A stretch of 64,000 nucleotides of DNA from Psoroptes ovis. Its lineage: Eukaryota; Arthropoda; Arachnida; Sarcoptiformes; Psoroptidae. The stretch is taken from assembly GCA_002943765.1 (NCBI GenBank), contig PQWQ01000005.1, forward strand, positions 868,001-932,000, given 5' to 3'. A program made the translations under genes and the position numbers. The notes beneath the pieces are model-generated. The model had not been told where the DNA came from and made no database searches. It saw only the letters and a program-made list of their open reading frames with translations. Below are positions 13,501 to 25,700 of this stretch, one piece after another. Every line of letters begins with the position of its first letter. Positions within the stretch are counted from its first letter, which is position 1.

Positions 13501-16500
13501 ATTGAATTATATTCACTTTGTTTTGTTTTCAATTATTTGAAATTCTTCAAAATTCTTCGATTCGATTCGACCATTCAATGTCTTCGTTATTGTTTAAACA
13601 CTTTTTCGACATAGTTTTACAATGATATATTCAACTATATTGATTCAATATTTGCCGATGTATTAGCAATGACATCGGCAACAACTCCGGCCACTGCTAC
13701 AGCAGCCGCAACTATGAATGCACCGAATTTCACCGCGACAACGGCAACGATTCAGGTAAAAACCAAATGAAAATTGAAAATTTTTCCCCTTATGATTTCA
13801 CTATGTTTCAATTAACATTTGTCAATTCTTGGCTTTAAATTTTCATTTCTAAATTCTTTCCATTTGTTTGATTTCATTGGTCTATCGATGATGTCTATAC
13901 GCTTTCATTTCTTTAACCCTTTGATTTCAAATCTTGAATACGCAAAAAAATTCTCAGAAAAAATCTAAAATTACACAACGAACCAAATCGCTATCATCAG
14001 TAATTCGTAAACGTTATAATCAAACAATGAAATCACCGAAATATCCGAAAATAATGACCACTAAACATCAATCATTAAAGCTATCAACACGTTCATTACC
14101 ATCATTAATGTCTGAATCACAACAACAGCGATTACTGGAACAAACTAAACAACAATTGCTGGCAACATTTTTAGATGCAACAAGTCACCCATCTTATCAA
14201 CAACAGCAACAGCAACAACAACATCTTCAGCGATCAAGGTCGGCCAGTCTTCATCGTCGTCATCGTAATCGTCATCGTACGAAAAAATCGAAAAAACAAA
14301 AATCTTTGGATAGAATCAAAGATGATAATGACGATGATGATGACCATGACTCTGATGAAGAATCAGACGATGATGATGATCAAGATGATTCGGAAAATGA
14401 TTATGAACAAAATGACCATGGTTCCTGTGACGATGATGATTATGATGATGATGATCATAATGATCGTGGAACATCTGGTCATAGACATGGTCGTAATAAT
14501 GATGATGATTATGAACATGATGGTGATGTATCCAATGATGATGATGATAATAATAATAATGGTAGAGATGGTGGTCATGGTGGTGGTGGTGGTGGTAATA
14601 TCAATGAACATTATCATCATCGTAAGGTCGGTGTTTGTGCGTGTGTGTGTGTGTGTCTGTGAAGAAGACATTCGAATGTCTGTTTAATTTCATAGATTTT
14701 TCCTTGGAATTTTCTTTGGTTTTTTTCTTATTCATTTTACTTATATTTCATTCATTTTAGGTTGTCCGAAAAGTTCATTCCGCTCATTCAATAGAGTTGT
14801 TTATGAAAATCGGCCAGAACTTTCTGGACAACATAATACTTTAAAGTTATTTATTAGTTTTTTCCCCGAATATTTTGTGTGTTTTCTTTTCATTTGTATT
14901 CATTTGATTTCTTAAATTTTTTTCTATTTTTTGAATGCTTTTATTTTGCTTGAATGCTTTGTCTGTGTGTGGTTTTTATGTTGATTTTTTCCTTAGAATT
15001 TTTACATTGAAAATTTTCGTTTTTTCCAAGAAAAAATTATCTTTGACTAATTCATTTTACATTGATTTTACCCTTGATGAACAGCAATCACCAAGACTTA
15101 TGAATGGACATTCAATGGAAAATGGACATCAGCTCGTCGATGATCATCATCACCAACCACAGCAATTGCAACCAAAACAATCGCCAAAAGTTGAGAAAAA
15201 ATTTTATTACCATGAAAATTGTGTATTCAATCAATTGACATCGCCACCATCTTCATCATCATCTGCATCAATGATGAGTGGTCAAAAACATGGTGTCCCA
15301 GGTGGCGTTGGTGCTAGTGGTTCAGGCTATGATTCAGATTCGTCATATATTTTACGTAAAAATAAAGGAAAAATTGGTAAGTAGTTTCGTTTTTCAACCC
15401 AATAACCATGATTGCTTGACCATGTTTGCTTTATTTATTCTTAACCCATTACAAAGCACCGCAACCAGCATCGCCATCAATTTATCGTGCCGTACAACGT
15501 GGTGAAGATATACCGTTTCAAGGCTTGCAGCGTACGATGCCACAATCAGCTAATCGTACAATGAAACGTAAGTATTTGATATATCTTCGCATGTTTTTTT
15601 CTGTTTTGCATGGGCTTTGAATTATGTGAATGATCAAGTGTAGTGTACAATGGGTGTATTCATTCATGACATCTGGGTAAGCGATCGCTTCTGTGAACAA
15701 TCGTCGCAACTCGCATCGCCATTGCTTACATTGCGCATATTTCAATCAAAAATTTATGAATCGATCATTGAAATTGACCACTTTGTTATTATTATTAATG
15801 AAAATAGTTGATAATCAAAATACCGATACCGATAGTGGTGTTGAATGTACGAAAAAATCATCGAATGATGAAGATTGGAATCATTTAGATGATTGGCAAG
15901 CACAAATAACGAATGATTTTGAATACATTTATGATACATTACGATCAGTTTCAACCAATGCTCAACCATTATCACCGAATGCGAATAAACCAATGAATCA
16001 AGATAATAATAATAAACAAACGAAAAAAACGAAATCGGTTGCATTCGAATCGGTTGATGAAGTACAACTGTTTGATGATGTTGATGAATCGGAAAATGAT
16101 TTCTATTCAAATGATGATGATATTATTATGGATGATGATGATAATGGTGAAGAAGATGCTGATGATGATGATGATGAAGCTGAATATTCTTATGGTGGCC
16201 TGTTGATACCTGGTTCACATCGGCCATCGGATAAAGCACATTCGTTTGAACATTTTCTAAATACTCAACCTGATTTGATTAATAAAGTATCACGTATGAA
16301 AAATCCACAAGATCGTGTTTGTGTGGTGAAGAATAGAAAAGTTAGCTGTAAAAAATCACCATCACATCGAAATTATGTACGAATGAGTAGTGCTGGCCGT
16401 ACACCACCAAGACGTAGTGATAGTTATTTGAATGATTCAGACTCGGATTATTTTACAACATCAACATTGAATTCGAAAATAATCAACGAACAACAATTCA

Positions 16501-19500
16501 CATCACCACCGCCATTATCATCGGCTGTACCGAAAAGTTATTTCCATAGTCCGAACATAATAATTGATGATCCAACTGGAAAACCAGTTGAACCTACACT
16601 AACATGTGCAGGTTAGATTAGATTTCATTTCAAAAAATTGGACAATCTATTAATCATAGACATTGTCGTCGGCGTAGCCCATGTTTAAAATATTTTCTTA
16701 ATTATGAATTTTGATTGAATTTTAATTTCTTAAATCCTATTTTTTTTATTCATTTAAAACAGCTCGTAATGAATTGTTAATGAGAAAAACAACACCACCA
16801 ACACCGGATTTAAGATTGAGCAGTAATTATCGTCATGATGATGTTGATCATAGAAATGATGGTAATAATAGTTCAATGACATCAAATCTTGGAGTAAGTT
16901 TAATGGGGAAAAAATGAATTAATGATGAAATTATTCATTTTTTTAATGACTTTTTCAATATGATTAATGATTTATTTAATTTTTTTTTCCTTACAACCGA
17001 AAAGTATGTTCGTCATTATGTTGGACCATGTGGTGGTCCATTACCTGGTACATCATTGAAACCGGTAATTGCCATCGATAATAATAATACATCACCATCA
17101 ACATCATCAATGACGCAAACGAATAATAATAATAATTATAATCTACAAAGACATCATTATTTACCTCAACCAATGTCACCACCGATTGTTGCATTAGATC
17201 GTTATGATCGTCGTTCATTGAATTCGCCATCGGCTTCAAATACTTTGACTAAAGGTAAATTAAAAAAAAAAATCTATTTTCAAATCAATCCAGTGATGAT
17301 AGGACATGAATGAGATTTCAATGAATGATAATTTCAATTAATCGATGTTTATTTATAAGATTTGAATTTGATCTAAAAAATATTTTCCCATTAATGTCAT
17401 TAGCCTTGATTGCCTATTAAAATTGAATGAATTTCAATGATTTTTCTTAATGATCTTTTTTTCTTTCGAGCAGGTAAAATAATCGCCAAAGTTTTATATG
17501 ATTTTCAAGCAATGGCTAAAAATGAATTGGCTGTGAAAAAAGATGATTTAGTAGAAATTCGAAAGCTAATCAATGAAAATTGGTTCGAAGTTGAAGATTG
17601 TTCCAGTGGTTTAGTGGTTAGTCATATTGTGATTTTCTGAATTCATGGCCAAAATTTTTCTAATTTTATTCGTTTTTCTTTGTTAGGGTTTTGTACCACG
17701 ATCGTATCTTGATTTTAATGATAAAGAAATGATAATAACAACACCGATATCATCGACAGTAATCACAACACCCAGCATTGGACAAGCAAGAGCAAAATTT
17801 GATTTTAATGCTAAAACAAATGTTGAAATTTCATTCAAAAAGAATGAAAAATTAATTCTGATACGAAAAGTTGATGATAATTGGTTTGAAGGTATGAATG
17901 CTCGCCACGATGTTGGAATATTTCCAATATCATATGTTGAAATTTTGAACAATAAAAATGGTAAGTTTTCATTCCTTTGATTTTTCGAAAAATTTTGAAT
18001 ACCTTTCAACCTTATATTTTTTTTCTCCTTTTGTTTCCAAATATTCCCATTTTTTTCAGTTCAAAAACGTTAAATTTTTAATTATTTATTTATTCATCCA
18101 AACTATGAATATTGATCAATATATTCATATGAACAAACACGCACTTACACTCACGAAAACACCACACAACCCTTTATCTTAAAAAAAATGAAGACTTGAA
18201 AAATCAAAGAAAATAGCTGCAAACACTTATATTTATTTCGAATCTAGTCGATTTTTATTATTATCTTGATCAATATTTATTCATTTATTCAATGTTTTTT
18301 TTTTTTTTGTCAATTTGTAATTTTTGTCTGTTGTTTTTGATATTTAACAAAACCAAAAAAACAAAATAGATACTGAATGAACGAACACTCTCTATTTGAA
18401 GATTAAAGATAATAAATACTTTTCATTTGTTTCTTTTTAAAAGCAATTTTTCCCTTCATTTAAGTTTCATTTATTTCCGACTGTTTTCAATTATTCCGTC
18501 TTATTGTTTATTGATCTTTGATTATTAATTTCAGACCATTTTTTGATTATTCAGTCTCATTGTTTAATTAATCAATTTTTCATATTTTTTTTCCTATAAA
18601 TGTTTTTATATGTTGCCGCTGCTTAATCGTAACTGTTGCTGTTGCTGTATTTTGTATGTCTAAATTGCTTGGCAATTGTCGAAATTCAATTCAATGCGTT
18701 AAATGTGCCATGAACCATGAATCCTTTGCTTCTTTTGCTTATTATGCTTTTTGTTTTTTGCTGAACCAAAAAAAAAAAAAAAAAAAAAAAAATGAAATAA
18801 AAGTATTGCTTACAAATATTGATCGACAATCATCATCATCATCAACATCAGCCACAATACAAAAATCAATTAAAAATAATCAAATAAATAATGAAAAAAT
18901 TGATCAATCGATACAATCGAAGCTGACAAATATAACATTATCATTATTATCATCATCATCAGCATCAGCATCACCACCACCGCCACCGTCACCGTCAACA
19001 ACGCATTCATCATCATCATCATCATCATTATCATCAATGTTATTGATGAATATTACATCGAATGATGATGATTGTTTAAAACATTTTTTACGTCAACAAC
19101 AACATCATTCAACAAAACAGCAGCCAATTATTGATGAACATGATCATCATCATCATCATCATCGATTATTATCATCGATCATACAACCATCATCAATGTC
19201 ATCAATGCCACAATTACCAATTGAAAATATTAATAATAATAGAAATTTCCTTGTTCAACATTCAAATCATCATCATCATCATCAACATCAACATCTTGTC
19301 GGTAGTAATTTAAATAATTATAATCAATTACAATTATCATCGATTGGTGGTGATTATTCATCAACATCAACAATGAAAACAACAACAACTATTAATAGTT
19401 ATGGTGGTGGTAGTGGTGGTGGTGGTGTTGGAAGCAATAATCAAATATATTTTAGTTCAACACGATCAGAACCATCTGGATCGACAACAAGTGGTGGCAC

Positions 19501-19813
19501 GACATCATCGACCGGTACCGGTTATTTACCGACAGCACAATTGTCTTCGACAAATATTTTACATCAAATAAGACGTGCACCGGATGCTAGTCGTTCACAA
19601 CCAGGTGCTAATGTCGAGCGTTTTTGTTTGCCTAAACCGAAAATATATCGAGTGTTATATCCTTATCAACCACAACAACCGGATGAATTAGAATTACAAT
19701 ATGGTGATCTATTAACGGTCACCATACAATGTGATGATGGTTGGTTTTTAGGACGATCAACATTGACCGGAAAATTCGGTACATTTCCCGGTAATTATGT
19801 TGAATCGACATAA
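7527..19813 (+). CDS. CAP: CAP/ponsin (Sorbs) adaptor with three SH3 domains, 5' end incomplete
   Basis: Exons: 7527-8719, 12328-12604, 13101-13222, 13615-13755, 13958-14626, 15085-15376, 15457-15567, 15808-16611, 16763-16893, 17005-17254, 17474-17616, 17687-17960 and probably 18804-19813. All phases agree, giving about 1,804 residues. SH3-1 lies at about 1331-1388, SH3-2 at 1409-1464 and SH3-3 at 1746-1803. ALYDF-like openings, NWFE/GWF tryptophans and GIFP/GTFPGNYV ends are present. SoHo-like pieces are SIEDYEPGK (near 511) and IYRAVQRGEDIPFQGLQ (near 905). The family links the cytoskeleton and adhesion sites to signalling partners through proline-rich ligands. Long Gln, Ser, acidic Asp and His tracts make it larger than relatives. 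Uncertain points: the start codon, whether 12331 (ATG) is an alternative first exon, and the last acceptor (18804 or 18852). Confidence 0.85.
8864..8944 (+). mobile_element. mariner-type MITE copy 1 (CAP intron)
   Basis: 81-bp copy with ends GCTGTCCGAAAAG and CTTTCCGGACAACC and the core CTCATGAAAATCGGC. It lies in the CAP intron that starts at 8720, in sense orientation. Confidence 0.85.
9280..9416 (+). other. GC-rich exon-like island in a CAP intron
   Basis: It is bounded by a strong acceptor (pyrimidine tract then TTTGCAG at 9279) and a donor (CAAG|GTATGA at 9417). It is far richer in GC than its surroundings. Entered in phase 0 from the 8719 exon it reads 32 residues and then stops. One other frame stays open throughout but does not fit the upstream phase. 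It may be an alternative terminal or poison exon of CAP, or an exon of a nested transcript. Confidence 0.4.
10505..10585 (+). mobile_element. mariner-type MITE copy 2 (CAP intron)
   Basis: 81-bp copy of the main subfamily, TAGGTTGTCCG to CGGACAACTTAA, with TA after the right end. Same intron as copy 1 and same orientation. Confidence 0.88.
14757..14836 (+). mobile_element. mariner-type MITE copy 3 (CAP intron)
   Basis: 80-bp copy of the main subfamily between CAP exons 13958-14626 and 15085-15376. Left end is TTAGGTTGTCCG; the right end is altered to CTGGACAACATAA. Confidence 0.88.
18060..18073 (+). CDS. CAP: Alternative terminal exon of CAP ending after SH3-2
   Basis: A long pyrimidine tract and TTTTTCAG precede 18060. 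Joined to the exon ending at 17960 it completes a Val codon, then Gln-Lys-Arg and TAA at 18071-18073. This acceptor is stronger than any before the SH3-3 exon. A polyadenylation hexamer at 18411 would close the transcript. It predicts a short isoform with only two SH3 domains. Confidence 0.5.
18411..18416 (+). terminator. Polyadenylation signal for the short CAP isoform
   Basis: AATAAA 338 nt after the alternative stop codon and upstream of the SH3-3 exon. Confidence 0.4.
18768..18792 (+). repeat. Poly-A tract of 25 A
   Basis: An uninterrupted A run lies just upstream of the likely SH3-3 exon acceptor (AAAAG at 18803). It sits between the distal pyrimidine tract and the splice site, so its length could affect splicing. 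Confidence 0.9.
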
Positions 19814-19959
19814 TAATTACCGTGTGTTCTTATATTGTTTTCAAAATGAATAATAATCTAGTCAAATATTTAAATTAATCAATTATTTAGCCATTCTGAA
19901 ATTTGCATTATAATAATTCTTCGTTTTGATTTTTTTTCTAATTGATGTTTTTTTCTTAT

Positions 19960-19969
19960 TTATTTATTA
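19960..19969 (-). terminator. Overlapping AATAAA pair for the 20.0-21.4 kb gene
   Basis: Minus-strand AATAAATAAATAA provides hexamers at 19960-19965 and 19964-19969, about 50 nt past that gene's stop. They lie inside the 3' UTR of the converging CAP gene. Confidence 0.5.
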
Positions 19970-20003
19970 ACTATTATTATTATTATTTTGAAATATGATC
20001 AAT

Positions 20004-20009
20004 AATAAA
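20004..20009 (+). terminator. Polyadenylation signal for full-length CAP
   Basis: AATAAA 191 nt after the CAP stop codon. Cleavage 10-30 nt downstream would carry the CAP transcript into the last codons of the converging gene. Confidence 0.5.
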
Positions 20010-20014
20010 AAGAT

Positions 20015-21434
20015 TCAATTTCTGTATTTTCTTGATTTTTTACGTTTTTTTCGATATTTTGAACTATTTGTTGGCAAATGTTTTGACGATGATCGATAAA
20101 TGATCGATGAATGTTGTGATGAACGATTACTGTCATATCGATTTGATGATTTGATCGATGATTTTGATGTGTCATGACAATGATGAGAGCTATGTCGTTT
20201 AGTATGTCTTGAATTTTGTTGAGAACTTCGAGCGTATCTGTGTGTGGATAATGTTGTTGGTGATGATGACAAATAAGATGATGATAAAGCTGCTGCTGAT
20301 GATGATGATGGAGATGATGATTCATTTCGGCGAGAAGTCAAATCGATTTTTGGCAGAGGCGTTTTGCGAAATTTATGCAAATCAATAACTGGTCTATTGA
20401 TGAGTGCGGGTTTTTCTTGATCATAATCATTCGGAAATAATTTGGGACGACTCATTTTGAATTGAAATAAATTACGACCATATGGCGAACAAAATACACA
20501 GAATATTATGATCATTGTAGACATGATGGATGATATGTAAGTCAAATATGATTTTAAATTTTGATATTCATAAAATAATTGTCGATTCTCAGGTATTAAC
20601 CATTTACATTCTTCATTGATAATTGCTGTACAATTTAAATCTTGTTGTCTTTTTCGCTGATTTTCAGGCAATTTATTTTGCTCAAGTTTTTCAACATTTA
20701 AATCTGAATCAATAATGTCATAATCTGGACAACGACATTGATAATCAATAACTGATTTTGAAATCAATTTAATTGATTCATATTTATCCAACAATCTTTG
20801 TTGACATTTTTGTTGAAATTTTTTTTCGAAACAATGACATGATACATATGTTAGACAGCAATTTTTTTCGTATGTACTTTTTTTGAATTTTTTCTTGCTG
20901 TCCAACGTGTTGAATTCATCGTATTCAAAATCATGTAGCCATTGATCTGATGAACCATAAATATCGCTCAATGAATCGATCATTTGAAAGCGGCAATCAC
21001 TATAGTGTACCATTGTCAAGCCCAGATCACTGTGAAAAAAAAATCGAATTAGAAAAATTCTTTCAAATAATTTTCGAGAAGATAATTAACCCTATCTCTA
21101 AATCACAATGTATTTTAGGTTTTCTAATCGCTTGTATACAAATAGGATCGGTTATTTTCAACATTATTTCAGTACAATTTGCGAATAATTTCAAATTATT
21201 TAAACATTGTTTTTCCATACAATCATTGTAGTAAATATGATGACAACATTGTTGAACTGATTTCGATATTTTTTGATTTTTTTGTATTATTCTATGTACA
21301 TTTTCACGACATGAATATATTGATTTTGAATATTTTCCATATATCTCTGATTTATTGCTATTTATCGCTTTGATTTGTCGTGCATCGATTATTATCATGA
21401 ATAATACCAAGAATATCGATGTTGAATGTTTCAT
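20015..21434 (-). CDS. Cys-rich single-pass membrane protein, unrecognised
   Basis: Two minus-strand exons, 21434-21091 and 21029-20015, join across a 61-nt intron (donor in ATAGG|GTTAAT, acceptor TTTTTCACAG) to give 452 residues. Residues 1-23 are a signal peptide ending near DARQIKA. The ectodomain (about 24-275) has some 20 cysteines, many in CC or CxC pairs, and NxT glycosylation sites. A single membrane helix spans about 276-296. The cytoplasmic tail is Ser-rich and ends in a very basic Lys/Arg stretch. This is a type I receptor-like layout. The spaced Cys pairs are loosely reminiscent of GDNF-receptor-alpha modules, but I cannot support that assignment. The ATG chosen is the one that begins the signal peptide. 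Confidence 0.7.
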
Positions 21435-22748
21435 TTTGATTTCAAAACAAAAATTTCAAATTTATTCGAGTTTTCTTTTTATATAAATTTGTCAACAGTT
21501 ATTTTTCAAATTATTTTTCCAAATTCTATCATTGAATTAATTTGTCATAATTTATTATTGCAATTGTAATAAACAATAGTAGTTTTGATTGAGGAAGCGG
21601 ATTTAAATTTAAAAAAAAACTCAATCAAAATTCTTCTTCAGTATGTGAAATTATGACAAATTTAAATGAATGATATCACCCACACACACTCACCATGATG
21701 ATGCACACAGACACCAAAAAATATATAATAATTACGATAAAACACTTGAAGCATGAACCCACGCTAAAAATATAATATTGTTACAACATGTGTGCAATAG
21801 AAATAAATTTCTTTGGTAAGAGCAATATGCATTAAAAGAATTATGATTTTCATTAATAACAAGACAATAATCTTGATTCAGAAAAGAGAGAATTTTCAAT
21901 TTCTTAATTCCTATATTCCTTTTAAATCGATTCAGAATTTTTTTAAAACTAAATAAAAAAAACACAGGAAAAGATGAATTTTTCATTACTTCATCAAACA
22001 AAAATGATGGAAAACAAACCTTTTTCATTCATTAAATTTTTCGATTTAATTCATTTCTATCATTACGATTTGACCAGAATATAAAACCATAAATGATTTA
22101 ATCATTTTATTCAAAGATATTAAATTACCGATTTGTAAATTTCCGAGAAAAATTTTCTGGAAATCAAAAAAAAAAAAAAAATTCAAAAATTCGAACGTAA
22201 AAATACGCATGCGCCAAGCAACTCAAATTAGCGCTATTTTTACTTTTAGTCACTTAATAGTCACATTGCTTGTTTTTACTTTGCCCTGAAGCTGTCGCCC
22301 TCTACACGTCTGAGTATTAAAACTGCCCAACACTGCAACGGGATGAGCAGCGCGCAAGCACTAAAACAATGACGAACTTATCACGTTGTCGACTGTGAAG
22401 TGGCTAAATTTTTCAACTTTTCGCCGTTTTTTTTTTCTTCATCAACATTATTTCACATTCACATAGCCAAACACACACATTGACGAAACAACCGCTTAAC
22501 ATTTTCATTTGATTTATTTTTATTTCTATTAATTTGTATTTGTGTGTGTTAAACAAATGAAAGAAAAAAGCAGAAGACAAAACAATAACAAAAAAATTGA
22601 ATAAACAATAAGAAATAGATTATTTCGAGTTGGTTTTAAATGCTCAAAAAATTGATAGTAATAACATTAATGATAATGAAAATGTACACGTTTTTTCGCT
22701 TGATTTAAATTATTTATAATTAATTCAATTCAATATCTGTACCAAACA
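21435..22748. promoter_or_regulatory. Divergent promoter region between the Cys-rich gene and GCP2
   Basis: The two genes are transcribed away from each other from this 1.3-kb gap. Most is AT-rich, but 22200-22400 is a distinct GC-richer patch and probably holds the GCP2 core promoter. No coding sequence is seen. Confidence 0.5.
22205..22215. promoter_or_regulatory. NRF-1-like palindromic site
   Basis: ACGCATGCGCC contains the palindromic core CGCATGCG. It differs by one base from the ten-base NRF-1 core GCGCATGCGC. It sits in the GC-rich patch about 540 bp upstream of the GCP2 start codon. Function is inferred from the motif only. Confidence 0.35.
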
Positions 22749-25700
22749 ATGGATAATAACAGTTTTGGTAATCATAACCATAATCATAGCCATAATCATC
22801 GTCATCATCAACAAATTTCAAATCGTAAATCATTGAATCTGAATAATCAGCCAAGACATTCATCACCGCCGCCGCCGCCATCATCATCATCATCAAGAAT
22901 ACCATTACCATCATCTTCATCCTCATCGATGAATAAATATGAGCTTGAAAATTCTGTATCCGAATTGTTTCGATTATTTAGGTAATTATCGATTGATTAT
23001 GATGATTTAAATCGACCGAAATAGCTGTCAGGCTTGATGACCAAATGTCATTGATGCTTGATTGTTTAGATTTCATTGAAATTTCATTCAAAATTAATTA
23101 ATTTGTCCTATATTTTTTCTCCATATTTCATTGTAACACAGTGTAACGGAAGCAAAAAATTTTAATCGTGAAACAATATCGGAACGTTTTGAAAAAAATC
23201 TCAATCATCAATCATCGAAACCATTTTCAATATTTTTCAATCGTCTCAGTGATAATGAAAAATTTGTTGAACAATATAATATATTGAAATGCCAAAAGTT
23301 TGTTTTCATTTGATTTTGAATTTTTATGATCAATTATTAATTTGAATTTAATCCATTCAATACAGTTCGAAAGAGATTGATCCATTTGTTAGATTTATGG
23401 TTCGTGTACGCGAAGATAAAAATGTATGTTGAATTTTAGAATTATTTGAATGGTGGTATTCTAGAATTTTTCAAATTTCTATTTAAAATCAAATTTAATT
23501 ATAAATTTTCTCTCTTATAATCGTATTAGATGAGTAATTTTATGAATAATTATAATGATATTGTTAATAATAAATATAAATTTATTCAACAACAACAATC
23601 ATTGAATTCGTTGACAAAAACAAAAAATCAACAATTGGAAATAACACGTCGTTTGACAACGCCGCGTACAACACCGAGACCATCATCGGCAACATCAGCA
23701 TTATTGAATATGGTCAATCAAAATGATTTTAATCCGATAAATTATCAACAAAATCAAATAGCGAAAAATGCAAATAATGTTGAACAACAACAACAGCAGC
23801 AAACAAATAATTTAGTAAAATCAAAAACAATCGGTACGATGCGTGTATCATCAAAAAATATAAAAAGTCCATTAAAATTGATTCGAAATCATCAAACACC
23901 GAAAACAATGAATCCAAGATTATTATCATCACCAATGGTCGATCATTCAGGTGGTGGGTGTGGTGGCGGTGGCAACGTTGAATCTACACCAGATTTTAAT
24001 GACATTTCATTTACATCTGTAGCATCAACAACAGCCACGCCATCAACATCAGCGAAAAAAAGTTCAAATCATCACCAGCATCATAATCAAAATCGTAAAG
24101 TTCCACCATATTTATCGAAAGATTTTCATCCATGTGATTGGCCAAAAGAAAATGATTGTTTCAGCACACTTGGTACATATCCAGTACAAGAACAAGAACA
24201 GTTATTATTACGTGATTTGCTGTATGTATTGATCGGTATTGAAGGACGTTTTATACGTTTATCACAATCACAAGATTCATGTCATTATAAGTTGATATTA
24301 GATCCAACAACTGATCATTTTTTTGCTGTTACAACGCAGCGAATATTGAAAATATGTTATCATTATTCAACAATAATTAGTTTTGTTGAATCACGTGTTT
24401 ATGGATTAGTAAATCAAGCATTAGTATCATCTATTCAACAACATTTATATGATTATAATATGACAATTTGTCAAATGGAAGATTTATATATGAAAAATGA
24501 TTTATTTTTACAGAAAATGTTCTTCATATTGCTACCATATTTTTCTACATTTTCATTATTGAAAGAGATATGTTCGAAATTATACAAGAATCGTTGTGTC
24601 GGTGGAACAGTATTAACATTGTTGCATGAAAAAACAAAATCAATACAAGGCATGGATAATAATGCATTGGAACTGTGTTTACAGTTGACAAAATCATCAT
24701 CGATACCATATTTTGATATATTAAAAACATGGATTTATTATGGTGAAATTGGTGATCCACGTAAAGAATTTTTCATTGAAGATACACATAGTCAACAAAA
24801 TATTAATTCGAATGATCATAATTTAAATCAATCAATTTCAAGTCAAAATAAGCATAATCAATCGTCAGTCAATAATAACGCACAACTGAATAATAATAAT
24901 AATGAAAATGATTTATGTGAATCAGATGATGAATATGATGATGATTTTAGTAAATTCAATGATAAATATTGGGATTCACGATATCGAATCAACACATCGA
25001 AAACACCATGTTTTCTTCGAAAATATGAACAAATCATATATAAAACTGGAAAATATGTATCGATAATAAATAAAGTGAAACAATTATTTTTAAAATCATC
25101 CAAAGTTCTTCCTTTACCACAATCTATATTTCAACAACAACAAAATAATAATAATTTGATGGCTGCTAATGCTACAACAACTATTGGCAGTAGTATATTG
25201 CCGAATGATGGCTTATCATCTGCTGCAACTTCTTATATGCCAAAAAATTACCTCAATACAAATATGAACAACAATCCTAATCCAATGATGTTCAATTATT
25301 TTGGTCAAAATATGAATATGAATAATCCATTAATGAATGATAATACATCATTTGCCTATTCGATGGCATCATCATCATCATCTAATGCATCGAACAATAG
25401 TGGTAATACACCAATGCAAAATCATCACCAACAATCTAAACAACAATCATCAATAGCGACGACTATATTCACACCAAAACCAGAAGAAATATATTATTCG
25501 TTTGATGAACAAACATATTTGTTGCCAATACAATCTGCATATGAAGAAGCTAGTTCACAATTGTTACATATTTTGGTGCATGAATCACAGCTGGTTGAAA
25601 CATTTAATGCTGTTCGCCATTATATGCTATTATCGATGGGTGATTTTATTGTACATTTCATGAAATTTGCATCGAATGATCTTTGTAAACGTACAGATTC

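Noticed and set aside
14360..14660. Long minus-strand Ile/Met/Thr frames opposite the acidic CAP exon
   Set aside because: They are shadows of GAT/GAC repeats; the plus strand has splice sites and phase agreement.
18656..18803. 5' part of the open frame that leads into SH3-3
   Set aside because: It starts in T-rich sequence and runs through the 25-A tract as poly-Lys; an acceptor at 18804 or 18852 fits the upstream phase, so this part is most likely intronic.
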